From Elusimicrobiota bacterium (GTDB lineage: Bacteria > Elusimicrobiota > Elusimicrobia > JACQPE01): a stretch of 64,000 nt of DNA. The stretch spans positions 78,392-142,391 of the forward strand of contig JACPAN010000011.1 in NCBI GenBank assembly GCA_016180815.1, in the 5' to 3' direction. The position numbers and the translations under genes were made by a program. The notes under the pieces were generated by a model. That model was given only the letters and a program-made list of their open reading frames with translations. It did no database searches and was not told the DNA's origin. Below are positions 43,601 through 52,934 of this stretch, in pieces. Within the stretch, counting starts at the first letter, position 1; each line of letters starts with the position of its first letter.

Positions 43601-45088
43601 ATGAAGAAGAAATACACGTTTTATTCGATTATTGCGGGCCTCGCTCTTGTGTTGGGCACGGCCGGGTACAATCTTGGGCTCTCCGGAGAGTCCGCCTACG
43701 AGAAAATTCGCATTTTGGTCGATATCATCGATCAAATTCAAAACAATTACGTTGAATCCGTCGAGGTCAAAGATTTGGTCTATGGCGCGGCCACCGGCTT
43801 GGTCCGCACGCTTGATCCGTTCAGCCAATTTTTGCCTCCCGAAGCGTTAAAGGAGATGAAAGTCGAGACCGAAGGTGAATTCGGCGGCATCGGCATCAGG
43901 GTCGCGATCGGGGAGGACAGCTGGTTGACGGTGGTGACGCCGCTGCCAGGGACCCCGGCGTTCAGGGCGGGCGTGTTCCCCAGAGACCGCATCGTCAAAA
44001 TCGACGGTTCTTCGACGGAGGGGATTACCATCGAAAAAGCGGTTCAGAAACTTCGGGGCAAGCCCGGAGCCAAGGTCACGATCACCGTCTGGCGTCCTGA
44101 GGAGGGTGCAAACGGCCAAGCTCAGGCCAATAAGGAAACGACCAAAGATTTTACGTTGACCAGAGAAGTCATCAAGATTCAGACGATTTATTCCCGGATG
44201 CTTTCAGACAATATCGGTTACGTTCGCATCACGGAATTCAACGCCCGCACGCCTCAGGATATTCATGAGATGCTGAGCAAGCTCGGTAAGGAGGGGATGC
44301 AATCATTGGTGCTGGATTTGCGTTTCAACCCCGGCGGGCTGCTGCCGTCGGCCATTGAAACGACCAAGGAATTCATCGGCGAGGATAAAGTCGTCGTTTA
44401 TACCCAGGGCCGCAAGGCGGAATCCCGCGTGGAATATCGGGCCGGCGCCCGCGCGGCGTACGGCGACGTGCCGCTGGTCGTTTTGATCAACGAGGGAAGC
44501 GCCTCGGGGAGTGAAATTTTAGCCGGAGCGCTCCAGGATCATAAGAGGGCCGTTTTGGTGGGGGCGCGCTCATTCGGCAAGGCCTCCGTGCAGTCGGTGG
44601 TCAATCTTTCGGACGGTTCGGGGTTGCGCCTGACCACGGCTTATTACTATACGCCCAACGGGCGGCTGATTCATAAAAAGGAGTTTAAACGCAAGAAACC
44701 CGGGGAGACGGCTAATGACACTGAAGAGGAGCCGGCCGCTCACGATCCCATTGCCGATGGAAAACAATCAAAGGAATCCGCGGACAAAAATTCCGGCGCC
44801 GAAGAGAAGGGCCAGTGGGGCATTGAGCCCGATATTGCCGTGAACGTGGACAGGGAAACCGCGGCCAAAATTTATCAATCGTTCGATGTCGCTTATTTCC
44901 CGGATAAGCCCGAGGAAACAAAGCCCATACGCGATCTCTTCAAGAAGGACAAGGCGGGGGATGCTCAAAAATCCAAGGCAGAAGAGACTCCTAAGGCGAA
45001 AACCGAGGAGCCGCTACGCGATGTGGTGCTTGACCGGGCGATTGAGCTTTTGAAGGCCCGCAAGCTTCTTTTGCATATGGCGCGGTAG
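43601..45088 (+). CDS. C-terminal processing peptidase (S41, CtpA type)
   Basis: A 495-residue periplasmic protease. A signal/anchor helix (residues 5-22) is followed by VKDLVYGAATGLVRTLDPFSQFL, a PDZ domain (about 85-180), and the S41 core. The catalytic Ser302 is in GSASGSE and Lys327 in FGKASVQ, 25 residues apart as in Tsp/CtpB. The C-terminal part is charged and Lys/Glu-rich. These enzymes trim the C-termini of exported proteins or regulators. Neighbouring csaB and tsaD give no clear substrate hint. Confidence 0.94.
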   Translation: MKKKYTFYSIIAGLALVLGTAGYNLGLSGESAYEKIRILVDIIDQIQNNYVESVEVKDLVYGAATGLVRTLDPFSQFLPPEALKEMKVETEGEFGGIGIRVAIGEDSWLTVVTPLPGTPAFRAGVFPRDRIVKIDGSSTEGITIEKAVQKLRGKPGAKVTITVWRPEEGANGQAQANKETTKDFTLTREVIKIQTIYSRMLSDNIGYVRITEFNARTPQDIHEMLSKLGKEGMQSLVLDLRFNPGGLLPSAIETTKEFIGEDKVVVYTQGRKAESRVEYRAGARAAYGDVPLVVLINEGSASGSEILAGALQDHKRAVLVGARSFGKASVQSVVNLSDGSGLRLTTAYYYTPNGRLIHKKEFKRKKPGETANDTEEEPAAHDPIADGKQSKESADKNSGAEEKGQWGIEPDIAVNVDRETAAKIYQSFDVAYFPDKPEETKPIRDLFKKDKAGDAQKSKAEETPKAKTEEPLRDVVLDRAIELLKARKLLLHMAR

Positions 45089-45114
45089 CGTCACCGCGTC
45101 CCTTTCTGATACCC

Positions 45115-46170
45115 GTGATCCAACTCGTTCTCGGTATTGAAACTTCCTGCGACGAAACCGCAGTCGGCATCGTCGAGCTGACCGAGGGCAGCAGAGGCCG
45201 CTATTCGTTTAAAATCCGCGCCAATGTGCTGTCGAGCCAAATTCCTTTGCACGCGCCTTATTTCGGCGTGGTGCCGGAATTAGCCAGCCGGGCGCATCTT
45301 GAGAAAATGACGGGAGTGCTGCATGCGGCGATCGCCGCCGCGGGTCTTAAGCCCGATCCGGCGTTCCTCAACAAACGTCTTGCAACCGTCGCTTATACTC
45401 AAGGACCGGGCTTAAAGGGGGCTCTCTTGGTCGGCGAATCAGCGGGCCGTGCCTTGGCCTTGGCGTTGGAGCGTCCGGCCATGGGCGTTCATCATCTGGA
45501 GGCGCATCTGGCGGCGATTTTGTTAGAACATCCCGGACTTAAGCCGCCTTTTTTAGGCCTGATTATTTCCGGCGGACATACGGACCTTGTTCATGTGCGC
45601 CGATGGGGCGACTATAGGGTTTTGGGGCGAACCTTGGATGATGCGTGCGGAGAAGCCTTCGATAAGTTTTCCAAAATGCTTCAACTCGGCTATCCCGGCG
45701 GTCCGATCGTGGATAAGATGGCCAAAAGCGGTGATCCCAAAAAAGTGCCCTTTCCCCGGCCCTATTTGAAAAATTCTTGGAATTTTTCTTTCAGCGGATT
45801 GAAAACATCGGCCCTGTACCGGCTCAGGGATCATGGGCATCCGCGCACGCGCAAGGAAAAAAACGATTTGGCCGCGTCTTACCAGGAATCGATTTGCGAA
45901 ACGTTGATTTTTAAGGCTAAAAAGGCGCTGAGGGTTTTGAATCTGGATCAGTTAGTCGTTTCCGGTGGCGTGGCCGCCAACAGCAGGCTGCGCTATCTTT
46001 TGGCCGAGGAAGGCCGTCGTGGGAAATTCGACGTTTATTTTCCAAGCCCCTCATTGTGCACGGATAACGGGGCGATGATCGCGGCCGCAGCGGCGCTTAG
46101 GTTTGTTTCAGGAGCGAAGCCGTCGGCCGGACCGGTGGATCCGACCTTGCCGTTTCCGCGTTGGTCATAG
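45115..46170 (+). CDS. tsaD: tRNA N6-threonylcarbamoyladenosine transferase TsaD
   Basis: Transfers threonylcarbamoyl to A37 of ANN-decoding tRNAs. The 351 residues have GIETSCDETAVGIVE at the start, the metal ligands His127 and His131 in HHLEAHLAA, LIISGGHTDLV, LDDACGEAFDK and SGGVAANSRLR; all match. GTG at 45115 fits the family start. It converges with the reverse-strand gene 18 bases downstream. Confidence 0.96.
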   Translation: MIQLVLGIETSCDETAVGIVELTEGSRGRYSFKIRANVLSSQIPLHAPYFGVVPELASRAHLEKMTGVLHAAIAAAGLKPDPAFLNKRLATVAYTQGPGLKGALLVGESAGRALALALERPAMGVHHLEAHLAAILLEHPGLKPPFLGLIISGGHTDLVHVRRWGDYRVLGRTLDDACGEAFDKFSKMLQLGYPGGPIVDKMAKSGDPKKVPFPRPYLKNSWNFSFSGLKTSALYRLRDHGHPRTRKEKNDLAASYQESICETLIFKAKKALRVLNLDQLVVSGGVAANSRLRYLLAEEGRRGKFDVYFPSPSLCTDNGAMIAAAAALRFVSGAKPSAGPVDPTLPFPRWS

Positions 46171-46188
46171 GGACGCAGTCGTCTGTCG

Positions 46189-47046
46189 CTATTTTTCTAC
46201 GCCGTGGTGCACACCGCCGAATCCCAGGCTGAATGTGCCGCCGTAATCGTTGCCGGTCATGGCGTCTACGCGGGCCATGACGGACATGGCGATATCGTTG
46301 AAATAAAAAATAAAGCCGGTCGTGGCCGAATGAACCAAGGCGGCCCTTTCTTTGTCCGGCGCTTCCGGTTGGCAATGATTTTCGGGTTCGCTGATGCATT
46401 CCCTGTGTTCTTCTTTTTTAACATAAGCTAAGCCCACGCCCCCGCCGACGACCACATTAATGGCTCCGGCTTGGGCGATACGAATTAGGAAATCGGGTTG
46501 AATGAGGAAAAACGCGCGGGCCGGTATGACCACTTCAGCGGTTAAGTTGTCCGGCACCTCGCCGACAAACGGAACTTCTTGATACCCGACCGCAAAATCG
46601 CGATCAAATTTGAATTGCCCGCCGCCGCCGATGCGCCCGCCGATGGCCACCGGATGGCCCGGAATCCATACCTCTCCTTCCAAACCGATGCGCATATCAA
46701 TGCCGCCTGAACCGTAACCCGCGGCCGGAGAAATGCGGATGCTGTACGTTGGATCGGACCAAGAGGGTTTGGCGTCAGGGCTGGGAACGCCGGATTTTTC
46801 TGAGCCGGACGCCTTTTCACCGTCCTCTTCTTCCGTGCCTACTCGCACAGGCGACGGTTTTTCTTTTTTCTCGGCTTTGCGATTGTCCATTTTTTTTCCG
46901 ACCTCGGATTCAATCTGTTCGACTTCTTCGATTGAAGGTTCCGGGGCGTTCTCAACAGCGGGTTCATCCGCTAGGCCGAAGGCGGGAAACAATAAGACGA
47001 TCAGCCATATTTTACCGATTACTGCTATTTCGCGTTTTTTAGTCAT
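46189..47046 (-). CDS. Outer-membrane-type beta-barrel protein with charged N-terminal region
   Basis: A 285-residue secreted protein. ATG 47046 is chosen because CCGGAG lies eight bases upstream and a signal peptide (residues 8-27, ending GLADE) begins there. Residues 30-100 are highly charged and probably disordered. From about residue 105 the sequence alternates hydrophobic and polar residues with many Gly and aromatics (YSIRISPAAGYGSGG, GGRIGGGGQFKF, VVGGGVGLAYVKK) and ends in short strands, as in small outer-membrane barrels. No family is recognised. A large inverted repeat lies in its 5' leader. Confidence 0.65.
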   Translation of the reverse strand: MTKKREIAVIGKIWLIVLLFPAFGLADEPAVENAPEPSIEEVEQIESEVGKKMDNRKAEKKEKPSPVRVGTEEEDGEKASGSEKSGVPSPDAKPSWSDPTYSIRISPAAGYGSGGIDMRIGLEGEVWIPGHPVAIGGRIGGGGQFKFDRDFAVGYQEVPFVGEVPDNLTAEVVIPARAFFLIQPDFLIRIAQAGAINVVVGGGVGLAYVKKEEHRECISEPENHCQPEAPDKERAALVHSATTGFIFYFNDIAMSVMARVDAMTGNDYGGTFSLGFGGVHHGVEK

Positions 47047-47071
47047 TATAAATCTCCGGTTTTTTAGTTTT

Positions 47072-47123
47072 AGATCGGCGCGGATATTGCCATCGCACAC
47101 GAGACAATTCTCCGCGCCGATCT
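47072..47123. promoter_or_regulatory. 13-bp perfect inverted repeat in the leader of the reverse-strand gene
   Basis: AGATCGGCGCGGA (47072-47084) and TCCGCGCCGATCT (47111-47123) are exact reverse complements separated by 26 bases. The element lies 26 to 77 bases upstream of ATG 47046 and also upstream of larB. As RNA it would form a stable hairpin in the leader of the barrel gene; as DNA it could be an operator. No T-run follows on either strand. Confidence 0.4.
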
Positions 47124-47202
47124 TGGTCGGCGATGAATAATCATGCCTGTTGCCGGTTGTTTCATCGAGGGTCTTTTCGGAAAAAAGTCTCTGGCCGGTT
47201 TA

Positions 47203-47242
47203 TTGACTTGATCGATGATGTTTAGGGTAATTTATATTTACC
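47203..47242 (+). promoter_or_regulatory. Possible promoter/operator region before larB
   Basis: TTGACT at 47203-47208 could be a -35 element; TAATTT at 47228-47233 is a possible -10, but the 19-base spacing is long. GGTAATTTATATTTACC (47226-47242) is a partial dyad over the same site and might be an operator. Support is weak. Confidence 0.25.
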
Positions 47243-47268
47243 TATCTGACTTGGTAAAATAAAATTCC

Positions 47269-48021
47269 ATGGTTTTATCGACGGAAAAAAAGACGAACGG
47301 CTATATTGATTTGGGCTTCGCCAAGCTCGATCACCGGCGCTCCGAGCGTCAGGGATTCCCTGAGGCGGTTTATTCGCCGTCAAAAACAAATCAACAGCTC
47401 TTAATCATTGCCCGCCGTTATTTAGCCGCACCCGCCGGCTCGCCTTTGATTTTCACTCGGCTCAAGCCGGCTCAGGCGAAGATTTTGGCGCGGTTAAGCC
47501 GAAGGCGCTCGCGCGCCAATCATCAGGCGCGGGCATTGGCTTTTTTGCCCAAGAATTTTTCATTTCAAATTTCAAAAGGTCAAGTCCATGACGCTTCCAT
47601 CGCTGTTATTACAGCGGGAACAGGAGATATCCCTGCGGCTGAGGAGGCTGCTTTTACCTGTGAAGTCCTCGGCAGCAGCGTGCGGCGTCTTTATGACGTA
47701 GGCGTGGCCGGCATCCACCGTCTTTATGACAATAGCGGGCACTTGGAACAATTAAGCTGCGCCATTGTCTGCGCCGGGATGGAAGGGGCGTTGCCTTCCG
47801 TGGTCGGAGGTTTGTGCCCTTTCCCGATTATCGGGGTCCCGACATCCGTGGGTTACGGAATTTCGGAAGGGGGGCGCACTGCGCTTCAAACCATGCTGTC
47901 TTCGTGCGCCAGCAACGTTTGCGTGGTCAACATCGATAATGGATTTTCAGCGGGCATTATCGCCCATCTGATCGCAAATACTAAAAAAATATCAGATTTA
48001 GGACGAAAGTCCCATTTCTGA
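47269..48021 (+). CDS. larB: Nickel-pincer cofactor biosynthesis protein LarB
   Basis: Carboxylates and hydrolyses nicotinic acid adenine dinucleotide to begin nickel-pincer nucleotide synthesis. The 250-residue protein has the family blocks AVITAGTGDIPAAEEAAFT, RLYDVGVAGIHRLYD, CAGMEGALPSVVGGL, VPTSVGYGISEGG and VVNIDNGFSAG. The other lar genes (larC, larE) and the racemase larA are absent from the window. ATG 47269 has only a weak ribosome site. An AT-rich spacer upstream holds a near-palindrome (47226-47242). Confidence 0.93.
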   Translation: MVLSTEKKTNGYIDLGFAKLDHRRSERQGFPEAVYSPSKTNQQLLIIARRYLAAPAGSPLIFTRLKPAQAKILARLSRRRSRANHQARALAFLPKNFSFQISKGQVHDASIAVITAGTGDIPAAEEAAFTCEVLGSSVRRLYDVGVAGIHRLYDNSGHLEQLSCAIVCAGMEGALPSVVGGLCPFPIIGVPTSVGYGISEGGRTALQTMLSSCASNVCVVNIDNGFSAGIIAHLIANTKKISDLGRKSHF

Positions 48022-48090
48022 TTGGGCAAAAAGTCCTACAATTTATTGCCCTGGAGACCCCGGCGAAATATGCCAAGGAGGGATAATATT

Positions 48091-50064
48091 GTGATTGTGT
48101 CCAGATTAAGATTGATTCTGGTTGCCGCCATCTTTGCGTGCCCCCGGGCGGCCGGTTCACTTCAGCCGGCCGTTCCCTACGATCAATACGGTCAATTCGA
48201 CAATGTCGGCAGCCCGGACTATAGTTATCGCCTTGACGACAAAGAAGCGTTGAAACGCCATTTGCCGACCGGGGTTTATCCTAATATCCGTCCGGCGAAG
48301 GCCGAGTCCCGGATCGATTCGAATACCTTGATTCAGAAGCACAAGGTTTGGGTCTTGCCGACGAAGGAATGCCTTGATTTTTGGGGGCGACTCGATCCCT
48401 GGCAATCTTATGATCCCCGATTCGCCGAAGGCGTCCGTCAGTTTAATTATGCTCAGTGTCTTGAGCGGGCCGGCCGCATACCCGAGGCGATCGAGGCTTA
48501 TTATGCCACGGTCATTCATTTTCCATTCGAGCAGGATCCTTTGCGAAATTTTCCGGCTTTTTGGCCCGATTATCTGGGGGTCAAGGCCATGGATGCGGTT
48601 TATTTTTTAACTCGGCAATACCCCAATCTTGGTTTGCGCTATATGGGCGGAGAAATACGCGTTGAGAACGGCTACGACGATAAGGAGTCGAACGATGTGT
48701 TGCGCATTTGGCCGGGGCGACTTTTTAAAGTGAGCCACGGCAACAAGCCGTCGGCCGAAGATTTGTCATCCCAGGAGCCGGAGCGTACCATCGGATCATC
48801 CAAAGGCGTGGAGTTGAGCTCTTACGGCAACGGGCATTGGTTGATGAAAGTCCGCGGCCGGCCGATGTTCGTCCGCGGCGTTCATTATGTGCCCCCTCCG
48901 GTGCCGCCGGCGCCGGAGCCCGAGGGTTTTTGGAAAAAGTGGAAAAGCCGCTTATCGCGGCCTTTGCCGCAGGCTGATCGCGAAGTCGCAAGCGATGATT
49001 TGAGCGCTCCCTCCGTCGAAGCGGCTGGTTTTTGGGATACCGGTTGGACGGCCGATCGAAACGAAAACGGGCGGCCGGATATCCTGGAAACCTGGATCGA
49101 CGGCAATAAAAACGGCCGTGCTGATCGCGGGGAGCCCAAGCTCGGTGATTTCGGTCTCATGGCCTTAGCCGGCGTCAATACCGTTGTTTTGCCGCGCCCT
49201 CCCTCGGATACCGCCGTTCTAGAAGAGGCGCACCGGCGTTGGGGACTTTACTTCATTATTGCCGACAGCTTGAATACCGATCGCGCCGCTTTGCCGGAAC
49301 CATGGATGAGCCGGATCAATTATGCCGATCCGGCCGATCAAAACAGGGAACTCCTGCGTTTGCGCCGATTGGTGAACCGTCATAAAAACAAGGATTATCT
49401 TTTGGGTTGGGCTTTGGGTTCACACAGCATTCATTCCGCCGGGGGTCTCATGCCCAGATCCAATGCCAAGGCCTATCTCGAATTTGCCGCCAAGGCCGTG
49501 GCCGCGGTCAAGGAAATCGATCAGCTTCATCCTGTTATTTTTGTGACTCACGATTTGCGCGATTTACCGGCGGTGGTCGTGGCCATGGCGCAGGCCGATG
49601 TCTTGGGTGTGACGGCTTATCGTGGATTCCACGGATTCGGGGAAAGTTTTTGGCGCCCGCTTAAAGAGATCTGGGGAAAACCTGTTTTGGTTATGGACTA
49701 CGGCATGCCGTCTTATGCCGCCGGAACTAAAGAGCCTGAAGCCGAAAAATTGCAATCGTTGGCCTTGCGCCGCTCATGGCAGGATATCGAATATCATCAA
49801 GGCGGCGGCGCGGGCGCCGGCGTATCAGTGGGCGGCTGCGTTTGGGAGTGGGTGGACGGCTGGTGGCGCGACGCCCCGTCGCAGACGAGCCGGGCGCATG
49901 TCCGCGATTCGACGCCGGGAGAGGCCGGGCCTTTCGCCGACGGCCATGATTATGCGGAGTTCTACGGTCTGATGGCGTTGGGCGAAGGCCCCGAAGGAGC
50001 CCTGCTGCGCCAGCCCCGCAAAGCCTATTGGACCTACGGCCGTCTCTGGAAAAATAAAGAGTAA
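48091..50064 (+). CDS. Secreted glycosidase-like (TIM-barrel) protein
   Basis: A 657-residue exported protein. GTG 48091 is preferred to an earlier frame because AAGGAGGG stands eight bases before it; the N-terminus then is a signal peptide ending AAGS. Residues about 20-200 show a helical TPR-like part (YAQCLERAGRIPEAIEAYYA). The second half looks like a GH2/GH5-type barrel: MFVRGVHYVPP, ADRNENGRPDILETWIDGNKNG (possibly Ca-binding, dockerin-like), DYLLGWALG, HPVIFVTHDLRD, ADVLGVTAYRG, GKPVLVMDYG. Catalytic acids cannot be assigned with confidence, and the substrate is unknown. Its stop abuts the next ATG, placing it in a trio with a solute-binding-like protein and a GGDEF protein. Confidence 0.7.
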   Translation: MIVSRLRLILVAAIFACPRAAGSLQPAVPYDQYGQFDNVGSPDYSYRLDDKEALKRHLPTGVYPNIRPAKAESRIDSNTLIQKHKVWVLPTKECLDFWGRLDPWQSYDPRFAEGVRQFNYAQCLERAGRIPEAIEAYYATVIHFPFEQDPLRNFPAFWPDYLGVKAMDAVYFLTRQYPNLGLRYMGGEIRVENGYDDKESNDVLRIWPGRLFKVSHGNKPSAEDLSSQEPERTIGSSKGVELSSYGNGHWLMKVRGRPMFVRGVHYVPPPVPPAPEPEGFWKKWKSRLSRPLPQADREVASDDLSAPSVEAAGFWDTGWTADRNENGRPDILETWIDGNKNGRADRGEPKLGDFGLMALAGVNTVVLPRPPSDTAVLEEAHRRWGLYFIIADSLNTDRAALPEPWMSRINYADPADQNRELLRLRRLVNRHKNKDYLLGWALGSHSIHSAGGLMPRSNAKAYLEFAAKAVAAVKEIDQLHPVIFVTHDLRDLPAVVVAMAQADVLGVTAYRGFHGFGESFWRPLKEIWGKPVLVMDYGMPSYAAGTKEPEAEKLQSLALRRSWQDIEYHQGGGAGAGVSVGGCVWEWVDGWWRDAPSQTSRAHVRDSTPGEAGPFADGHDYAEFYGLMALGEGPEGALLRQPRKAYWTYGRLWKNKE

Positions 50065-51408
50065 ATGATCATTTGGCTGCTTGAGCGTCCGGATAAAAAA
50101 GCTCAGGCCGAATGTTTGGAATTTTTAGCCCGCCACACTGCTGCGGTCACCAACGGACGCGTCGCCATCCATTGGAGAATTTTGCCTGGCCATCGGCTTT
50201 GGGCTGAATGCGTTGAACTGGTCAAAAGAGAGAATTATCCGGAGAACAACTTTCCCAGCATCATCGAATACCCGCTCGCTTGGCAGGAGTCGATGGAATA
50301 CCTGAATCTTCTGGCCAGGACGCGCGACATCGAATGGGAGCCGGCCCGGTGGGAAAAATTAATTGAGCACGTTCTCGGATCGAATTATTCGGCCGTATCC
50401 ACCAACCCACCGGTGAAAACGTCCGGCGGGGCTTCCGGACCCAAGAACGAATTGATCACCTTGCCCTGGATGGTAGGATTGACTTCGTTGTTTTATCGCA
50501 AAGATCTTTTGCGGCTGTTGAACAAGACGCCGGAGGATTTGGAAACCTATAGCGGATGGATGTCCGCGGTGGCGGCGGCCAGGGAGAAGAATTTGGGACT
50601 GCGCGCCCTGGAAATGCCGCTGACCGGCGCCATGGCCATGTGGTGGATTCTAAATTTCGGAGGGCAATTCTTAGATCCGTTGAATTTAATGCCGGCTTTT
50701 CATCAGGCCGAAGCATTGAGGGCGCTGGAAGCGATGTTGAACGCGTTGGTTCCGGAGACAGGTTCTTGGGCTCAATCCGATTCCGCCCCCCAGCGTTTGG
50801 CTGCGGAACGCGGTTTTAAAACCGTGGGGCGGTTTCCTGATCAAGCGTTTTGCCAAATTTCCACGGCGTTTCCATCGGCTTTACGTCAGAACGACCCGCG
50901 CATCGGGTGCCTGCTGCCGCCGAGAATCACGGAGCCGGTCGTCGTTGCGGAGGAGTTTGCCTTGGGGGTGACGCGTCGGCCTCTTGAGCTCGGAGGCGCG
51001 GAAATTTTGGCCGTGCTGGAAGCCTGGCTCGGCGATGACGAGGCTTGGTCGTCGGCGTCGATTCAGTTGGGCGTCTTGCCCGCGCGCTTGCCTTTGTGGG
51101 AATCTTTCTTCGACGGCATTGCTGATCCGATGATCCGCGAAGTCTATTGGTCCGCGACTTCACATCAACGCTGGATCGCCCGATCGCCCTATTTGGCTCC
51201 GGTGATGAAAGTTTTCGAGGATTCGTTGATGCGTTTGCATATGTATGCTCTCCACGATGGGGTTTCGGACGCCCGTCATATCGCGGCCGTCGTCTCGCGG
51301 GCGGTGGCTGAATACCGGCTGTTGGCGACCCTCTACGGATCAGGCGCTCCCTCAGGCTCGGCAGAAGAGACGCCGGCCGCCGGCGGGCAGGAGAAATCAT
51401 CACCATGA
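50065..51408 (+). CDS. Solute-binding-protein-like protein without signal peptide
   Basis: A 447-residue protein resembling family 1 extracellular solute-binding proteins for sugars (NELITLPWMVGLTSLFYRKDLL, TPEDLETYSGWMSAV, MWWILNFGGQFLDP, and a VAEEFALGVTRR segment). Unlike those it starts MIIWLLERPDKKAQ, with no signal peptide or lipobox, so it would stay in the cytoplasm unless the start is misjudged. The start is tightly fixed: ATG 50065 follows the upstream TAA directly. The end overlaps the GGDEF gene (ATGA). No ABC permease genes are nearby. This suggests a cytoplasmic sensor role, possibly for the GGDEF protein; that is inference. Confidence 0.68.
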   Translation: MIIWLLERPDKKAQAECLEFLARHTAAVTNGRVAIHWRILPGHRLWAECVELVKRENYPENNFPSIIEYPLAWQESMEYLNLLARTRDIEWEPARWEKLIEHVLGSNYSAVSTNPPVKTSGGASGPKNELITLPWMVGLTSLFYRKDLLRLLNKTPEDLETYSGWMSAVAAAREKNLGLRALEMPLTGAMAMWWILNFGGQFLDPLNLMPAFHQAEALRALEAMLNALVPETGSWAQSDSAPQRLAAERGFKTVGRFPDQAFCQISTAFPSALRQNDPRIGCLLPPRITEPVVVAEEFALGVTRRPLELGGAEILAVLEAWLGDDEAWSSASIQLGVLPARLPLWESFFDGIADPMIREVYWSATSHQRWIARSPYLAPVMKVFEDSLMRLHMYALHDGVSDARHIAAVVSRAVAEYRLLATLYGSGAPSGSAEETPAAGGQEKSSP

Positions 51409-52934
51409 GTTTTGAAACCATCGAAAGTCCCTCTCTCTACGAAGCGCTGTATCGTTTTCGCAAGGAGCTGAGGTTGTCGTCGTTGGAGGCTCAGGATTTG
51501 CTGACGACGGCGTTGAGGTTTTTTCAAAGGGAACTGGGCGTTCATGAGGGGAGCGTTTTTTTGCTCGATGAACGCGGAGATTTTTTGAAGGAAACCCTGG
51601 TGATCAAAGCCGGCGGCGAGATCGAACCCGGCGAACGCGAGGAACCCCTTTGGGAAGGAGCGCCGATGCGCGAATTGCTCTTCGGCGAACGCGATGTGGA
51701 AATTTTAGGCGGCTCCGACGACGAACCCACGCAGACGCTGTTGATCAAGCTTCATGCGGAAAGCTCATTAAACGCAACCTTGCCGCTTAAAGAGACGGAG
51801 AGAATGGCTTCGGAAAACCGGGGCATCTTGGAAGCCGTCGTTACCCCCGTGACCGAGCGGGCTTTGCTGGTCGCTTGCGCGCAAGAGCTGGGGGAATGGC
51901 TCGGCCTGGCGTTGTTGGGTGAGCGCATGCGCCGGCAGGGTTCCCAGATCGAGTCGTTCAGCGAGTTGTCCTGGCTGTTCGTGACCAGCCTGCGTTTGGA
52001 GGACAGGCTGAGGCTCATCGTCGAAGGAATTCATCGCTTGTTTGGTTTTGATCGTTTGCGTTTGTACCTTGTCGAAGCGTCGGGCGCCACGCTTAAAGGC
52101 GAGTTGGAAGTCGGCATCAATCACGGCGTACGCTCGATCGTTCAAGAGCGTTACCCGATCGTCATCGGCGAATCGCGCAGCTTGATTGAAATTCTTTGGC
52201 AAAGCTTAAGGCAAGATCCTTGGTCGCGCATTTTGGAGCATCCCTTGGCGAATCACGACAAAGTGCTTTATCTCCCGCTGAAAGTGCAGACCAAGGAAAT
52301 CGGCGTTTTAGTCGTGGATAATTTGATCAGCCAAGAGCCGATTTCACGGCCGATCCGCCATCTGCTCGGTGAACGTCTGTCTCTTTATGACGCGCTGTCT
52401 CATTTGCCGAACCGGCGTTATTTTGAACAACGATTCCAGGATGAGTTTTACCGCGCCTATCGGCACAAAAGAAGTTTTGCCGTGTGCATGATGGATCTTG
52501 ATTTTTTCAAGGAGATCAACGATACCTTCGGGCATCAAATGGGCGACCGGGCCATCGCCGGCGTTGGCGCGGCCGTCAACGCGGTGATCCGCCAGAGCGA
52601 TTTCGCGGCCCGGTGGGGCGGCGATGAGATCGCGGTGCTCTTGGGCGACGCCAACGAACAAGATGCTCTGATCGTCGCCGAACGCGTATTGGCTGCGATC
52701 CGCGATATCCGCTTGGTTTATCCCGCTGATCCGCCCAAAGAAATCAGATTAACTGCCAGCATGGGCGTCGCGCTTTACCCGAGAGATGGCGCTAACCTGG
52801 AAACTCTCATGGCCAGCGCCGATCAGGCTCTTTATCAGATGAAATTCAAGGGCAGGAACGGATTTCTGATGGCTTCAAGCGGCTCCGGCGCGGCCACGGC
52901 CGAAGAGACGGATCCGGAAGCGACGCCTTCGTAA
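51405..52934 (+). CDS. GAF-type sensor diguanylate cyclase
   Basis: A 509-residue cytoplasmic protein. Residues about 15-175 and 180-320 look like two GAF-type modules (VHEGSVFLLDERGDFLKE; FGFDRLRLYLVEASG). The C-terminal GGDEF domain starts at LYDALSHLPNRRYFEQRF, with MMDLDFFKEINDTFGHQMGD. The active-site motif reads GGDEI at residues 405-409, a mild change from GGDEF, and the inhibitory RxxD site is present as RQSD (396-399). It should make cyclic di-GMP. It is coupled to the solute-binding-like gene by ATGA. The tail after about 490 is Ala/Gly-rich. Confidence 0.88.
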   Translation: MSFETIESPSLYEALYRFRKELRLSSLEAQDLLTTALRFFQRELGVHEGSVFLLDERGDFLKETLVIKAGGEIEPGEREEPLWEGAPMRELLFGERDVEILGGSDDEPTQTLLIKLHAESSLNATLPLKETERMASENRGILEAVVTPVTERALLVACAQELGEWLGLALLGERMRRQGSQIESFSELSWLFVTSLRLEDRLRLIVEGIHRLFGFDRLRLYLVEASGATLKGELEVGINHGVRSIVQERYPIVIGESRSLIEILWQSLRQDPWSRILEHPLANHDKVLYLPLKVQTKEIGVLVVDNLISQEPISRPIRHLLGERLSLYDALSHLPNRRYFEQRFQDEFYRAYRHKRSFAVCMMDLDFFKEINDTFGHQMGDRAIAGVGAAVNAVIRQSDFAARWGGDEIAVLLGDANEQDALIVAERVLAAIRDIRLVYPADPPKEIRLTASMGVALYPRDGANLETLMASADQALYQMKFKGRNGFLMASSGSGAATAEETDPEATPS

